A stretch of 64,000 nt of DNA from Clostridia bacterium. Its GTDB lineage: Bacteria; Bacillota; Clostridia; UMGS1883; UMGS1540. The position numbers and the translations under genes are program-made. This document shows positions 45,261 to 53,958 of this stretch, in pieces; the first letter of the stretch is position 1, and each line of letters begins with the position of its first letter. The notes beneath the pieces were generated by a model. The model searched no databases, had not been told where the DNA came from, and saw only the letters and a program-made list of their open reading frames with translations. The stretch is taken from the NCBI GenBank assembly GCA_017450025.1, contig JAFSYJ010000032.1:45090-109089 (forward strand), in the 5' to 3' direction.

Positions 45261-47579
45261 TTGGAATTAGGCGTATATCAAAGAAAAAATGCACTAAAAG
45301 ATAAAAAACATAGCTTAACAAGTCGAATAAACGAATTGATAGGTAAAATAAATTTCGGGAAAATAGCGTATCTTGCGGTGATTTTTTTGGCTGCGAAGGC
45401 AAACGCGTTGGAATTTTCGCTGCCCTTTGGAGCGGCAATGTATGCGGTTGAATTTACAGGAGGTATCCCTTTTGTGGCGGGAATCCTTGTACTTTTGGCG
45501 GCGTGGCTTGCCCAAAAAAGTATAATAATAGTTCTTAAATATACCGCCGCGCTTTTAATTTTCAGCTTGGCGGCAAAAAAGCTCAATTTAAAATCCAATG
45601 TTCAAAAGGGAATATGTATGTCGGTAGCTGTGATGATTGCCGGAGCGGCGTCGTACATAGCGGCAGGTTTGCTTTTCTATGATGTTATGATGCTTGTTCT
45701 TGAAGGGCTTATAACATTCGCGGCTACATATTTGTTTGCGAGAGCAAAAACGCTCATTTTTACAAGCAGAATGCGCGAAGCGGCATGTAGCGAGGATATT
45801 GTTGCGCTGACGGCTCTTGCGGCGGTAACAATAATGGGAGCTGGTCGCATAGAGGTGGCAGGGATAGGCATAAGCGGCTGCCTTTGCGTACTTACAACGC
45901 TGCTTTTTGCGTATGAAAACGGCGCGGTGATAGGCGCGGCAAGCGGCATAACAATAGGCGTCATTTACGGCTTTTATTCAGAAGATGTCGTGGGTGTTTT
46001 GGGAGCGTTTGCGCTTGCGTCAATGCTTGCGGGATTTTTCTCAAAATACGGCAGAAGCGGCAGCGCGCTCGGGTTTTTATTTGCCAATTCCCTTGTGACC
46101 TTTTATGCAGTCGGCACAAGTGCTATGCTCGTAGGGCTTGGAGAAGTGGCGGCAGGCTCCCTTATATTTACGCTTATGCCGCAAAGAGCCGTTGAGTTTT
46201 TTAATATGACGGGAGAACGGCGCAGGTCACATACGGCAAAGATGAAGGAATATACATATATGAGCCTTATGGAAAATTCGCAGGCGGTTTCAGAGGTGGC
46301 AGAGATTTACAGCAATATATCGGAAAACAAGCTGCTCGGCACGCAGAGTGCAGCGTCGTCATTTTTTGAAAAGACCGCAAGAAAGCTGTGCGATGGTTGC
46401 TCGCTTAAGCCCCACTGCTGGCGGCGTGAATTTCATAGGACATACACATCGTTTTTTGTTATGCTTGAGCTGTGCGGCAAAAAAGGGCGCGTGGAAAATT
46501 GCGACATACCTGTCGAGCTGACGCGCAAATGTTCACGAAAGGACAAGATAGCGGGTGTATTCAATAATATGTACGAGGTCTATAAGGTGGACAGGCTGTG
46601 GGAGACGCGCGCAACGGAAGGCAGAAACATGGCGGCAAAGCAGATGGAGTGCGTAGGCGCGCAAATAGCCCGGCTTGCAAAAAATTCAAAGGGTGGATTT
46701 ATGTTTGACGCCGCACAGGAAAACAATATAAAATCCGCACTTAACGAAAATAAAATTGCCGCGACAGCCGTACTTGTATGCAGTGAAAGAGGAAACAAAA
46801 AAATAGACATAACGCTTCAGACGGCAGGTGATACGGATAAAATAGAAAAAATAATAAACAGCTGTACGGGAGAAGAATATAAACTGCTTGTGCGCGTCGG
46901 AAACAGACTGAGATATTTTAAGCGTGAAGGACTGCGCGTTTCAATGGGCAAAATGTGTATGTCAAAGGATAACAACGCCTATAACGGCGACACGGCAGGC
47001 TGGGAGCATCTTGAAAACGGCAGATTTTTGATGATGCTCAGCGACGGTATGGGCAGCGGCGAAAGGGCAAGCGGAGACAGTCACGCCACGGTTGAAATAG
47101 CCAAAAGGCTGATGAGATGCGGATTTGACGCAGAAAGTGCGCTTGCAATAATAAATTCCGTTCTTGTGCTTAAATCGGCGGAGACATCGTTTGCAACGGT
47201 TGATATGGGGCTTATTGACCTCAAAAAGGGAGAAATGGAATTTTACAAGCTCGGCGCAGCTCAGAGCTTTATTAAGCGTGGAAACGATGTTAAAACAATT
47301 TCGTCGGCGTCTTTGCCGGCCGGCGTTTTCGGTGACAGCGGTTTTGACCGCACAAAAGTTAAACTCTTTGAAGGCGACACGGTTATTATGGTTTCCGACG
47401 GAATTATCGGTACGGAAGATGAAAATCCTCTCAAAGAAGCAATAGCCGCCTACGACGGAACAAATCCGCAGGACATCGCAGCTATGATTATCGATTTTGC
47501 CCGTAAAGAGCAGGCTGATATCATCAATGACGATATGACTGTTGTCGTAGCAAGGCTTGATGACGAAGAAGCGTGGTAA
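45261..47579 (+). CDS. spoIIE: Stage II sporulation protein E
   Basis: PP2C-type phosphatase that dephosphorylates SpoIIAA to release sigma-F in the forespore and helps place the polar septum. 772 residues: about ten membrane helices in the first 300, a central region, a Cys-rich segment (KLCDGCSLKPHCWRR near residue 378), and a C-terminal phosphatase with SDGMGSGERASGDS near 595, VSDGIIG near 712 and NDDMTVVVARL near 757. Start is TTG with GGAGG nine bases upstream. Downstream are small genes, not the tilS-hpt-ftsH set often found after spoIIE. Confidence 0.95.
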   Translation: MELGVYQRKNALKDKKHSLTSRINELIGKINFGKIAYLAVIFLAAKANALEFSLPFGAAMYAVEFTGGIPFVAGILVLLAAWLAQKSIIIVLKYTAALLIFSLAAKKLNLKSNVQKGICMSVAVMIAGAASYIAAGLLFYDVMMLVLEGLITFAATYLFARAKTLIFTSRMREAACSEDIVALTALAAVTIMGAGRIEVAGIGISGCLCVLTTLLFAYENGAVIGAASGITIGVIYGFYSEDVVGVLGAFALASMLAGFFSKYGRSGSALGFLFANSLVTFYAVGTSAMLVGLGEVAAGSLIFTLMPQRAVEFFNMTGERRRSHTAKMKEYTYMSLMENSQAVSEVAEIYSNISENKLLGTQSAASSFFEKTARKLCDGCSLKPHCWRREFHRTYTSFFVMLELCGKKGRVENCDIPVELTRKCSRKDKIAGVFNNMYEVYKVDRLWETRATEGRNMAAKQMECVGAQIARLAKNSKGGFMFDAAQENNIKSALNENKIAATAVLVCSERGNKKIDITLQTAGDTDKIEKIINSCTGEEYKLLVRVGNRLRYFKREGLRVSMGKMCMSKDNNAYNGDTAGWEHLENGRFLMMLSDGMGSGERASGDSHATVEIAKRLMRCGFDAESALAIINSVLVLKSAETSFATVDMGLIDLKKGEMEFYKLGAAQSFIKRGNDVKTISSASLPAGVFGDSGFDRTKVKLFEGDTVIMVSDGIIGTEDENPLKEAIAAYDGTNPQDIAAMIIDFARKEQADIINDDMTVVVARLDDEEAW

Positions 47580-47604
47580 AAAGCTAAAATTATAGTCTTA
47601 ATTT

Positions 47605-47700
47605 GTATAAAATTCCGCTTTTTGGTACAAACTGATTGTAGAGACGCAGAGCAAAATTGCAAAATACGGAATTTTGCTTCTTGTTCAAATCAGTTTTAGG
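47605..47700 (+). promoter_or_regulatory. Leader with interleaved complementary segments
   Basis: Between spoIIE and the next gene. AAAATTCCG (47609-47617) pairs with CGGAATTTT (47667-47675); AAACTGATT (47629-47637) pairs with AATCAGTTT (47688-47696), giving a pseudoknot order. GCAAAATT (47651-47658) and AATTTTGC (47670-47677) form a competing hairpin. The last arm abuts the ribosome site. Possibly a regulatory leader. Confidence 0.4.
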
Positions 47701-47708
47701 AGAGTTTT

Positions 47709-47984
47709 ATGAGTAAAAAAGCAAAGAAATCTTTCGTACTGAAGCATTTTAAAACACGGTTTGCAAAGCCTGACGCATTTGCGGCAGAAAACGGTATTAC
47801 AGAAGATGAACCCAAAAGCGATGTCGTGCGCGAAGCGGAAAATATAATTGACGCTTACCTCAAAAAAATGGGATATGACGGTATGACATATGAAAGACAT
47901 TCCCGTAAAGGCGGGGTTATTCTCGGACTCTCGGTTGTTTTAGGCGTAATAACGGCAATTTTTCTGATTGTGAGGATTGCGTAA
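47709..47984 (+). CDS. Small C-terminally anchored membrane protein, unknown
   Basis: A 91-residue protein: a basic start, an acidic middle with a short helix (VVREAENIIDAYLKKMGYD), and one C-terminal helix (VILGLSVVLGVITAIFLIVRIA) that would anchor it in the membrane. No family is recognised. ATG follows TAGGAGAG. It is immediately followed by the VanW gene (one base apart), so the two probably work together. Confidence 0.7.
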   Translation: MSKKAKKSFVLKHFKTRFAKPDAFAAENGITEDEPKSDVVREAENIIDAYLKKMGYDGMTYERHSRKGGVILGLSVVLGVITAIFLIVRIA

Positions 47985-47985
47985 A

Positions 47986-48534
47986 ATGAAGCTGCTTGTT
48001 TTAATAATGCTTATGCTGCTGACGGGCTGCGGAACTGTGACGGAAAGTGTTCCCGATAAAGCAAAGACAGTAACGGAAACGGAAATCGGCTCATTTTACA
48101 CTCCCATACTCGACACTGATGAAAACAGAGTCAATAATCTCATTCTGTGCGCCCGCGTCCTCGACGGCGTTGAAATCGAAAGCGGAAAAATATTTTCGTT
48201 TAACGATACGGTAGGCGCAAGAACGCAGGAAAAGGGCTACGAGGAGGCGCGTATTCTCATAGGAAAGGAAAAAGGTTACGCGGTAGGCGGCGGAGTTTGC
48301 CAGATAAGCTCAACGCTTTACAATGCCGCAAAGCTCGCGGGAATGGAAATTCTGGAACGCCATAATCACGAAAACGAGGTTCACTATGTGGAAATCGGAG
48401 ATGACGCGGCTGTTTCTTACGGAGAGCTTGACTTTGTATTCAAAAATATTTCTCCAAACCGTATCCGCCTTGATATGAGCGTGGAGAACGGATATGTATA
48501 TGCCCGTATTATAAGGCTTGACAACTTGACATAA
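47986..48534 (+). CDS. VanW-family lipoprotein
   Basis: A 182-residue surface lipoprotein: signal ending in LLTGC, then a VanW domain with SGKIFSFNDTVGARTQEKGYEEARILIGKEK near residue 65 and GGGVCQISSTLYNAA near 100. VanW domains occur in some glycopeptide-resistance clusters and many wall proteins; their activity is not established. No resistance genes surround it. ATG 47986 is ten bases behind GAGG. Confidence 0.87.
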   Translation: MKLLVLIMLMLLTGCGTVTESVPDKAKTVTETEIGSFYTPILDTDENRVNNLILCARVLDGVEIESGKIFSFNDTVGARTQEKGYEEARILIGKEKGYAVGGGVCQISSTLYNAAKLAGMEILERHNHENEVHYVEIGDDAAVSYGELDFVFKNISPNRIRLDMSVENGYVYARIIRLDNLT

Positions 48535-48554
48535 TTGCGAAAATATGATAAAGT
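48526..48554 (+). promoter_or_regulatory. Promoter of RluA-type gene, inside the VanW gene end
   Basis: TTGACA, 17-base spacer, TAAAGT; the -35 overlaps the last codons of the VanW gene. Confidence 0.6.
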
Positions 48555-48572
48555 GATTTCGGTGATAATGCT

Positions 48573-49469
48573 ATGGAAATTATTATTATAAACGCAAACG
48601 ATGCAGGTCAACGCCTCGATTCGTTCCTTAAAAAAATTATGCCCTGCACGAGTGCGGGGCTTATTTACAAATACATCAGAACAAATAAAATCAAGCTCAA
48701 TTCAAAAAAACCCAAGCCCGATACAAGGCTTTGCGAGGGGGACGAAATAAAATATTTCGGCGATAGCTCGCTTTTGCAAAATAAAAAGTTTGAGCCTGTC
48801 AAATATTCGCTTGATGTTGTATATGAAGATGAAAATATTTTGGCAGTCAATAAGCCGGCAGGGCTTCCGTGCCAAAGCGACGCGAGACATCAAAGAGACA
48901 CGCTTGCTGACTATGTCAAAAGCTATCTTTTTGAAAAAGGTGAATATGACCCAAACGGCGAGATGTCGTTTTCGCCCGCCTTGTGCAATAGGCTTGACTT
49001 CAATACTGCGGGAATGTGTATAGCGGCAAAAAATGCCGAAAGCCTGCGTATTTTAAATGCAAAAATAAAAAGCCGCGAGGTGCGGCGGTTTTATATGTGC
49101 GTTACCGAAGGCGTGCCGCCCGAAAAAAGCGGAATTGTAAAAACACAGCTTCAAAAAGACGGCGGAACAAATGTCTCACATATTGTGACAAATGGCGGCA
49201 AGAGCGCAGAAACACATTACATGGTTTTAAAGGAAAACGGTAAAAACGCGCTCGTCGAGCTGGAAATAATATCGGGCAGGTCACATCAGATAAGAGTACA
49301 TATGGCGCATTTGGGCTGCCCCGTATCGGGAGACCCTAAATACGGCTTCGGCGGAAAAGGACAAAAACTAATTTCGCATAAGGCAATATTTGCATTTAAA
49401 ACCGATGCGGGAAGGCTGAATTATTTAAAGGATAAAGAGATAAAAACAGAGAGCCGTTTATCAATATAA
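48573..49469 (+). CDS. RluA-family pseudouridine synthase
   Basis: 298 residues. An S4-like N-terminus (GQRLDSFLKKIMP), then catalytic ALCNRLDFNTAGMCIAAKN near residue 135 with the Asp of the HRLD-type motif (here NRLD), and IISGRSHQIRVHMAHLGCPVSGDPKYG near 235. It modifies uridines in rRNA or tRNA; the target is not predictable. Ribosome site is weak (GGTGAT). Confidence 0.9.
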   Translation: MEIIIINANDAGQRLDSFLKKIMPCTSAGLIYKYIRTNKIKLNSKKPKPDTRLCEGDEIKYFGDSSLLQNKKFEPVKYSLDVVYEDENILAVNKPAGLPCQSDARHQRDTLADYVKSYLFEKGEYDPNGEMSFSPALCNRLDFNTAGMCIAAKNAESLRILNAKIKSREVRRFYMCVTEGVPPEKSGIVKTQLQKDGGTNVSHIVTNGGKSAETHYMVLKENGKNALVELEIISGRSHQIRVHMAHLGCPVSGDPKYGFGGKGQKLISHKAIFAFKTDAGRLNYLKDKEIKTESRLSI

Positions 49470-49487
49470 ATACGGCTCTCTGTTTTT
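49442..49487. terminator. Bidirectional terminator between RluA-type gene and mgtE
   Basis: ACAGAGAGCCGT (49446-49457) and ACGGCTCTCTGT (49472-49483), extended by A and T tracts, include the stop of the synthase gene. Confidence 0.9.
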
Positions 49488-49488
49488 G

Positions 49489-50829
49489 TTATAACGGCAA
49501 AATAATTTTTGCTATTACAAAGTATATTGAAAGCGCGCACGCGTCAACAATCGTTGTAATAAGCGGCGAAGCCGTTACAGCAGGGTCAAGACCTATCTTT
49601 TTTGCGCCGATAGGCAAAAGACAGCCGACGGACTGTGCAATTATAACAGTCGCATAAAGGCTGAGGCTGACTGTAAGGGCAAGCAAAATATTACGCCCGT
49701 TAAGTAAATAAATTCTTACAATATTTACAATCGCTAAAACAGCGCCCGTCATAACCGCGACAGAAATTTCCTGCCACCAAACCTTTAAGACATCGCGCCC
49801 CTGTATCTGACCGAGAGACATACCGCGTATCGTCAGCGTTGAGGTTTGAGACCCGCAGTTGCCGCCCGTGTCCATAAGCATTGGAATAAATGCTACGAGA
49901 GCTGCGCCTGCAACGGACATAAATTTTTCCTGAAAGCTTGTAATAATCGCTCCTGTAAAGGTGGCAGAAATCATCAAGAGAAGCAACCAAGGCAAACGAT
50001 GCCTTGCGTGTTTAAAAGGGGAGGTTTTTAAATACGGCTCGTCTGACGGAATAATAGCCGCCATTTTTTCAAAGTCCTCTGTGTTTTCGTCCTGAATAAC
50101 ATCAATAGCATCATCAAATGTAACTATGCCGACAAGGCGCTTTTCCTTGTCCACAACGGGCAGAGATAAAAACGAATATTTGTCAAATATTTTTGCAACA
50201 ACTTCTTTATCGTCATCGGTAGAAACATAAATGATGTTTGTGTCCATTATGTTTTCAATGATTTCATCGTCGTCGCTCAGGAGAAGATCCTTTACGGTCA
50301 CCACTCCCTCAAGAGTACGGCTTTTGTTGGTTACAAAGCAGGTGTATATCGTTTCCTTATCAACGCCCGTGCGCCTGATGTACTCAAAAGCCTGACGGAC
50401 AGTCATTTCCTTTTTCAAGTCAACGAACTCTATCGTCATTATGCTTCCGGCAGAATCCTCTTTATATTGAAGAAAACGGTTTATCAGCGCGCGCTTTTTG
50501 GAATCCGTGTTTGCCAGCACTTTTTTAACGACCGTGGCGGGCATTTCTTCTATCAGATCGACTGTATCGTCAAGAAACAGCTCGTCAATAATTCCGGATA
50601 ACTCCTGGTCGGTTATGGCTTCGATAATATTCTGCCTGATGTCGTTTGACATATAGCTGAAAACATCTGCGGCAACTTCTTTGGGTAAAAGACGGAACAC
50701 ACGAAGCGCATATTCTTCAGGCAGTTCTTCAAACAGAGCCGCAATATCAACCTCGTTTGCATCGTTTAAGATTTCGCGTATGCTCGCAAATTTGCGGGCT
50801 TCAAGCAATTCTAATATTTTTTCAAGCAA
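49489..50829 (-). CDS. mgtE: Magnesium transporter MgtE
   Basis: Mg2+ channel of 446 residues: MgtE-N superhelix (about 1-130), a pair of CBS domains (about 135-255) that close the pore when Mg2+ is high, and five C-terminal helices (about 285-446) with the pore motif DTGGNCGSQTSTLTIRGM. Start is TTG (50829), eight bases behind AGGAGG. A 125-base leader precedes it, with a short open frame and hairpin instead of a recognisable M-box. Confidence 0.95.
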   Translation of the reverse strand: MLEKILELLEARKFASIREILNDANEVDIAALFEELPEEYALRVFRLLPKEVAADVFSYMSNDIRQNIIEAITDQELSGIIDELFLDDTVDLIEEMPATVVKKVLANTDSKKRALINRFLQYKEDSAGSIMTIEFVDLKKEMTVRQAFEYIRRTGVDKETIYTCFVTNKSRTLEGVVTVKDLLLSDDDEIIENIMDTNIIYVSTDDDKEVVAKIFDKYSFLSLPVVDKEKRLVGIVTFDDAIDVIQDENTEDFEKMAAIIPSDEPYLKTSPFKHARHRLPWLLLLMISATFTGAIITSFQEKFMSVAGAALVAFIPMLMDTGGNCGSQTSTLTIRGMSLGQIQGRDVLKVWWQEISVAVMTGAVLAIVNIVRIYLLNGRNILLALTVSLSLYATVIIAQSVGCLLPIGAKKIGLDPAVTASPLITTIVDACALSIYFVIAKIILPL

Positions 50830-50848
50830 AAAAAGACCTCCTTAAACA

Positions 50849-50879
50849 GGACGGCCCTTATAAAAGCTTATGACCGCCC
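50849..50879 (-). promoter_or_regulatory. Hairpin in mgtE leader
   Basis: Minus strand GGGCGGT pairs with GCCGTCC (two G-U pairs), enclosing ATAA/TTAT, and contains the stop codon of the leader frame. No T tract follows directly; AGGAGG of mgtE comes about eight bases later. Confidence 0.5.
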
Positions 50880-50920
50880 TCCAAATTTTCAGTTGTACTT
50901 CGCCCCGGATGAGCGTCCAT
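50858..50920 (-). CDS. Candidate leader peptide of mgtE
   Basis: A 20-codon frame starting with ATG (50920) behind AAGGAAG, reading MDAHPGRSTTENLEGG and four more residues (HKLL), then TAA. Another in-frame ATG at 50944 would extend it by eight residues. It lies wholly within the transcribed leader and ends in a hairpin 29 bases before mgtE. It may be a translated sensor of the mgtE attenuation type, or the bases may be conserved for RNA structure. Confidence 0.4.
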   Translation of the reverse strand: MDAHPGRSTTENLEGGHKLL

Positions 50921-50961
50921 AAACTCACTTCCTTTTCGGATCATTTTTTAAATATATATAT

Positions 50962-50990
50962 ATTTTACTCCTAAAAACACGGTTTGTAAA
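50962..50990 (-). promoter_or_regulatory. Promoter of mgtE leader
   Basis: Minus strand TTTACA, 17-base spacer, TAAAAT (5 of 6 at each). Confidence 0.7.
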
Positions 50991-51018
50991 CAAAAAAATT
51001 AAAAAAACATCCTTTTTC

Positions 51019-51047
51019 TTGATTTTTTTTATACTTTAATATAAAAT
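51019..51047 (+). promoter_or_regulatory. Promoter of SDR gene
   Basis: TTGATT, 17-base spacer, TAAAAT in a T-rich stretch; divergent to the mgtE promoter. Confidence 0.5.
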
Positions 51048-51078
51048 ACATATATAATATTTTTATAGAGGTAAAAAA

Positions 51079-51801
51079 ATGAAAACAGCTATTATCACAG
51101 GCGGTGCAAGAGGAATAGGCAGAGAGGTAAGCAAGCTTTTTTCAAAACGCGGTTATAATGTTCTCATAAATTACAACGCATCTCAGGAGGCGGCGGAGAG
51201 CCTTTCCGCAGAGCTTGGCAAAACTCCTCATATAATATATAAAGCGGATATCACCGACAGCAGCGCCGTAAATAAAATGGTTGACGCCGCACATAAGCAG
51301 TTCGGCGGAGTTGATATACTCGTTAATAACGCCGGCATAGCGGAACAATCGCTTTTTTGCGATATAACAGACAGCGCGTGGAAGCATATGCTTGATGTAA
51401 ATCTTAACGGAGCTTTTTACGCATCGAGAGCCGCGGCAAAATATATGATTGCCCAAAAAAGCGGCTCGATAGTTAATGTTTCTTCGGTTTGGGGGATAGT
51501 CGGTGGCTCGTGTGAGGTGCATTATTCAGCGTCAAAAGCGGCACTTATAGGTATGACAAAAGCTCTCGCCAAAGAGCTTGGACCCTCAGGGATACGCGTA
51601 AACGCCGTAGCACCGGGAATAACTGAAACGGATATGATGTTTGAGCTTACTAACGAGGAGCGCAAAACGCTTGTTGACGAAACTCCGCTTGGCCGCTTTG
51701 CATCGCCTGCGGAAATTGCCGAAGCGATCGTTTTTCTTTCGGAAAGCGAATTTATAACAGGGCAGGTCTTAAGCCCCAATGGCGGATTTACAATATATTG
51801 A
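51079..51801 (+). CDS. Short-chain dehydrogenase/reductase (FabG-like)
   Basis: NAD(P)H-dependent Rossmann oxidoreductase of 240 residues: TGGARGIGREV near the start binds the cofactor, NNAGIAEQ near 85, catalytic Ser in NVSS and YSASKAAL near 150 (Tyr, Lys). Closest in sequence to 3-oxoacyl-ACP reductase FabG, but outside a fatty-acid operon, so another substrate is possible. ATG follows GAGGT. Confidence 0.9.
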   Translation: MKTAIITGGARGIGREVSKLFSKRGYNVLINYNASQEAAESLSAELGKTPHIIYKADITDSSAVNKMVDAAHKQFGGVDILVNNAGIAEQSLFCDITDSAWKHMLDVNLNGAFYASRAAAKYMIAQKSGSIVNVSSVWGIVGGSCEVHYSASKAALIGMTKALAKELGPSGIRVNAVAPGITETDMMFELTNEERKTLVDETPLGRFASPAEIAEAIVFLSESEFITGQVLSPNGGFTIY

Positions 51802-51817
51802 ACTTAAAAAACGATTT

Positions 51818-51851
51818 AGCCTGACGGTAAAATGTGACCGTCAGGCTATTT
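51818..51851. terminator. Bidirectional terminator between SDR and M23 genes
   Basis: AGCCTGACGGT and ACCGTCAGGCT, perfect 11-bp arms with an 8-base loop, between convergent genes. Confidence 0.9.
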
Positions 51852-53045
51852 TGATATATAATTCATTGGATTTTCCGCTTCGTTGTTTTTGCGTATTTCA
51901 AAATGTAAATGCGGACCTGTACTGTTGCCCGTTGAGCCAACTGCCCCTATAACCTGTCCGCTTTTTACTTTTTCGCCGTCAGAAACATAAATATCGCTTA
52001 AGTGAGCGTAATATGTTTCGTAACCGTTTTTGTGATCAATTATTATAAAATTCCCAAAGCTTTCATCATTACCTGCAAATTTAACTGTTCCGCTGTCGGC
52101 GGCCTTGACGCTCTCGCCTGTCTCACCTGCAAAATCCGTGCCCTTATGCATTTTGCCCCAACGCTTGCCAAAGCCGGAAGTTATACTGCCAGATACAGGG
52201 CGTGTAAAAATTCCGCTTCCCGTACCGCTTAAAGCGAGCGTTCCCACTTCCTCGATTCGGGCAACAGGCAGCGCAATGGTTTTTTCGGACACACTTTCTT
52301 CGGATATCACTTCGCCGTTTCTTTTTAATATTATTTTTGTGACCTCTTTTTTTCCGTCTGTCCCCTCGCTTTTGACTTTGACATCGCCTATATAAAGAGT
52401 AGAATCTTCGATTTGTTCGGTTGAGCGTTCTATAATTTCTGTTTCGGTTATGTTTTCGCTTGTCATAACATTAAAGGCCTTTTCCGTAAGAATTTGTGAC
52501 GCCTCGCTGTAAGTCACAAATAATTTATTCGGGAATACATCATCTTCATATGTAATGTTGCCCTCCAGAACTGCGCTTGTTGTATAAGGCGTTTTATAAG
52601 GAGCGGTATATTCATCTATAAGGCGGAGCATATCAGAACTTTCCTTAACTGCAAAAAGCGTCTCCCCATCAACCGTAAAGCCTGTGCCCTCATGCATCTG
52701 TCCGCTTACGAGCTTTATTTGCTTTGAGACTTCGGCGGCAGGCGTTAAACCTCCGCGTATAACGATTTTAGGAAAAAAATTAAGATTTTCTTTAATGGGA
52801 ATGTCAAGACTGTCGTTTATTACAGCAAGACTTGCTTCGGTTTCCGCACGACCGGAGACTGTGCCGAGATAATTGCTCCCTAAAAAAACGTCATACCCGA
52901 AAAACAAAGTGCCTGTCCGGAACACAGCCAAAATAATTAAAAACACGGTAACAACAATTAAAAATGATGAGTGTTTTTTAAAAAAAGACAAAGAACGCAT
53001 ATAAAATCCCCTGACAATGTTGTATTCAGAATCATATGTTTTCAT
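51846..53045 (-). CDS. G5-M23 murein peptidase, membrane-anchored
   Basis: 399 residues: cytoplasmic N-terminus, one helix (about 28-48, FLIVVTVFLIILAVF), a linker, a G5 domain (about 200-275, TEIIERSTEQIEDSTLYIGDVKVKSEGTDGKKEV), and a C-terminal M23 LytM domain with HKGTDFAGETG (Zn ligands His, Asp) and HLHFEIR near the end. It would cut peptide crossbridges near the membrane. LytM proteins with this anchoring include SpoIIQ-type factors, but the G5 domain argues for a general role. ATG is eight bases behind GGAG. Confidence 0.92.
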   Translation of the reverse strand: MKTYDSEYNIVRGFYMRSLSFFKKHSSFLIVVTVFLIILAVFRTGTLFFGYDVFLGSNYLGTVSGRAETEASLAVINDSLDIPIKENLNFFPKIVIRGGLTPAAEVSKQIKLVSGQMHEGTGFTVDGETLFAVKESSDMLRLIDEYTAPYKTPYTTSAVLEGNITYEDDVFPNKLFVTYSEASQILTEKAFNVMTSENITETEIIERSTEQIEDSTLYIGDVKVKSEGTDGKKEVTKIILKRNGEVISEESVSEKTIALPVARIEEVGTLALSGTGSGIFTRPVSGSITSGFGKRWGKMHKGTDFAGETGESVKAADSGTVKFAGNDESFGNFIIIDHKNGYETYYAHLSDIYVSDGEKVKSGQVIGAVGSTGNSTGPHLHFEIRKNNEAENPMNYISK

Positions 53046-53159
53046 AGTTATAACTCCGTTTTTTTATTATTTTAACGCAATCGGCGCGAGAAAAAACGCG
53101 AAACAAGTCAGAAGGGTAAGGAATTTAAAAAAATTTTTTTAAAAAATTTAAAAAAAAGG

Positions 53160-53188
53160 TTGAAATTGTTTTCTAACAGGTGTATAAT
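53160..53188 (+). promoter_or_regulatory. Promoter of coiled-coil/SLH pair
   Basis: TTGAAA, 17-base spacer, TATAAT, preceded by a striking run of A and T tracts (53121-53158) that may act as an UP element. Confidence 0.8.
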
Positions 53189-53235
53189 ATGGTTTATAGT
53201 GGTGAAGGTGTCTTTTGTGCGAGAGGAGGAACGCT

Positions 53236-53922
53236 ATGAGCAAAGACACGGGAGATACACAAAAGCGTTCCCGTTTTAAAATATTACATATTTTACTGAT
53301 TATTTTTGTACTTATATTTGTTGCAGTCGGTATTTTTGCTTACTCAAACAGAGAGAACCTGATGGTTGTATATTACGCTTACCGGACTTCAAAAGAAGAT
53401 CTTCAGGTGCAGCAGGAAGAAAACGACCAGCGTATCCGTAAGGTTCTCAACGGTCTTACTGATGTGCAGATGCGCGAACTCACCGAAGAAGAGCGTAAAA
53501 TGCTTGATGCCGGCGAGATAACCGAAGAAGAAGCAATTGATCTTGTTACGGGTCGTGTTGCAGAGAGAGAAGCAAGCCTTTCAAGAAAAGAGTCGTTAAT
53601 AGCGCAAATTTATGTACTGCGTGCAACCTATACAAGCAGGATAGAGAGCTTGATTGCAAACGCCAAAAGCAAATATATAGCTCTTGACGAGTCAGAACAA
53701 ACCACAGTTGCAAAGTTTGCCATAGCAGAGGAGCTTGTTAAACAGGGCAATGCGTTGGAAGCCGAATGTGACGGACAAATGGATATGCTGTTGGACAACC
53801 TTAGGACAGAGCTCGAAAATCTTGGAGAAGACACGAATACGGTTTCTGAGATAAAGAGTATTTATACTCAGGAAAAAAGAATTAAAAAAGCTGTTATAAT
53901 AGACACTTATTATCCGAATTAA
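53236..53922 (+). CDS. Membrane-anchored coiled-coil protein, unknown
   Basis: 228 residues. A basic cytoplasmic start, one helix (about 17-36, ILLIIFVLIFVAVGIFAY) and then a long Glu/Lys-rich helical part, probably coiled coil, outside the cell. I recognise no family. ATG 53236 follows GAGGAGG. It is 36 bases ahead of the SLH protein and shares its promoter, so it may help place or export the surface layer. Confidence 0.7.
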   Translation: MSKDTGDTQKRSRFKILHILLIIFVLIFVAVGIFAYSNRENLMVVYYAYRTSKEDLQVQQEENDQRIRKVLNGLTDVQMRELTEEERKMLDAGEITEEEAIDLVTGRVAEREASLSRKESLIAQIYVLRATYTSRIESLIANAKSKYIALDESEQTTVAKFAIAEELVKQGNALEAECDGQMDMLLDNLRTELENLGEDTNTVSEIKSIYTQEKRIKKAVIIDTYYPN

Positions 53923-53958
53923 AATTATAAATAGGAAATATGAAAGGGAGAATTTAAC

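Noticed and set aside
50829..50961. M-box (ykoK) riboswitch before mgtE
   Set aside because: The conserved M-box core bases and paired domains could not be found; the leader is also shorter than usual.
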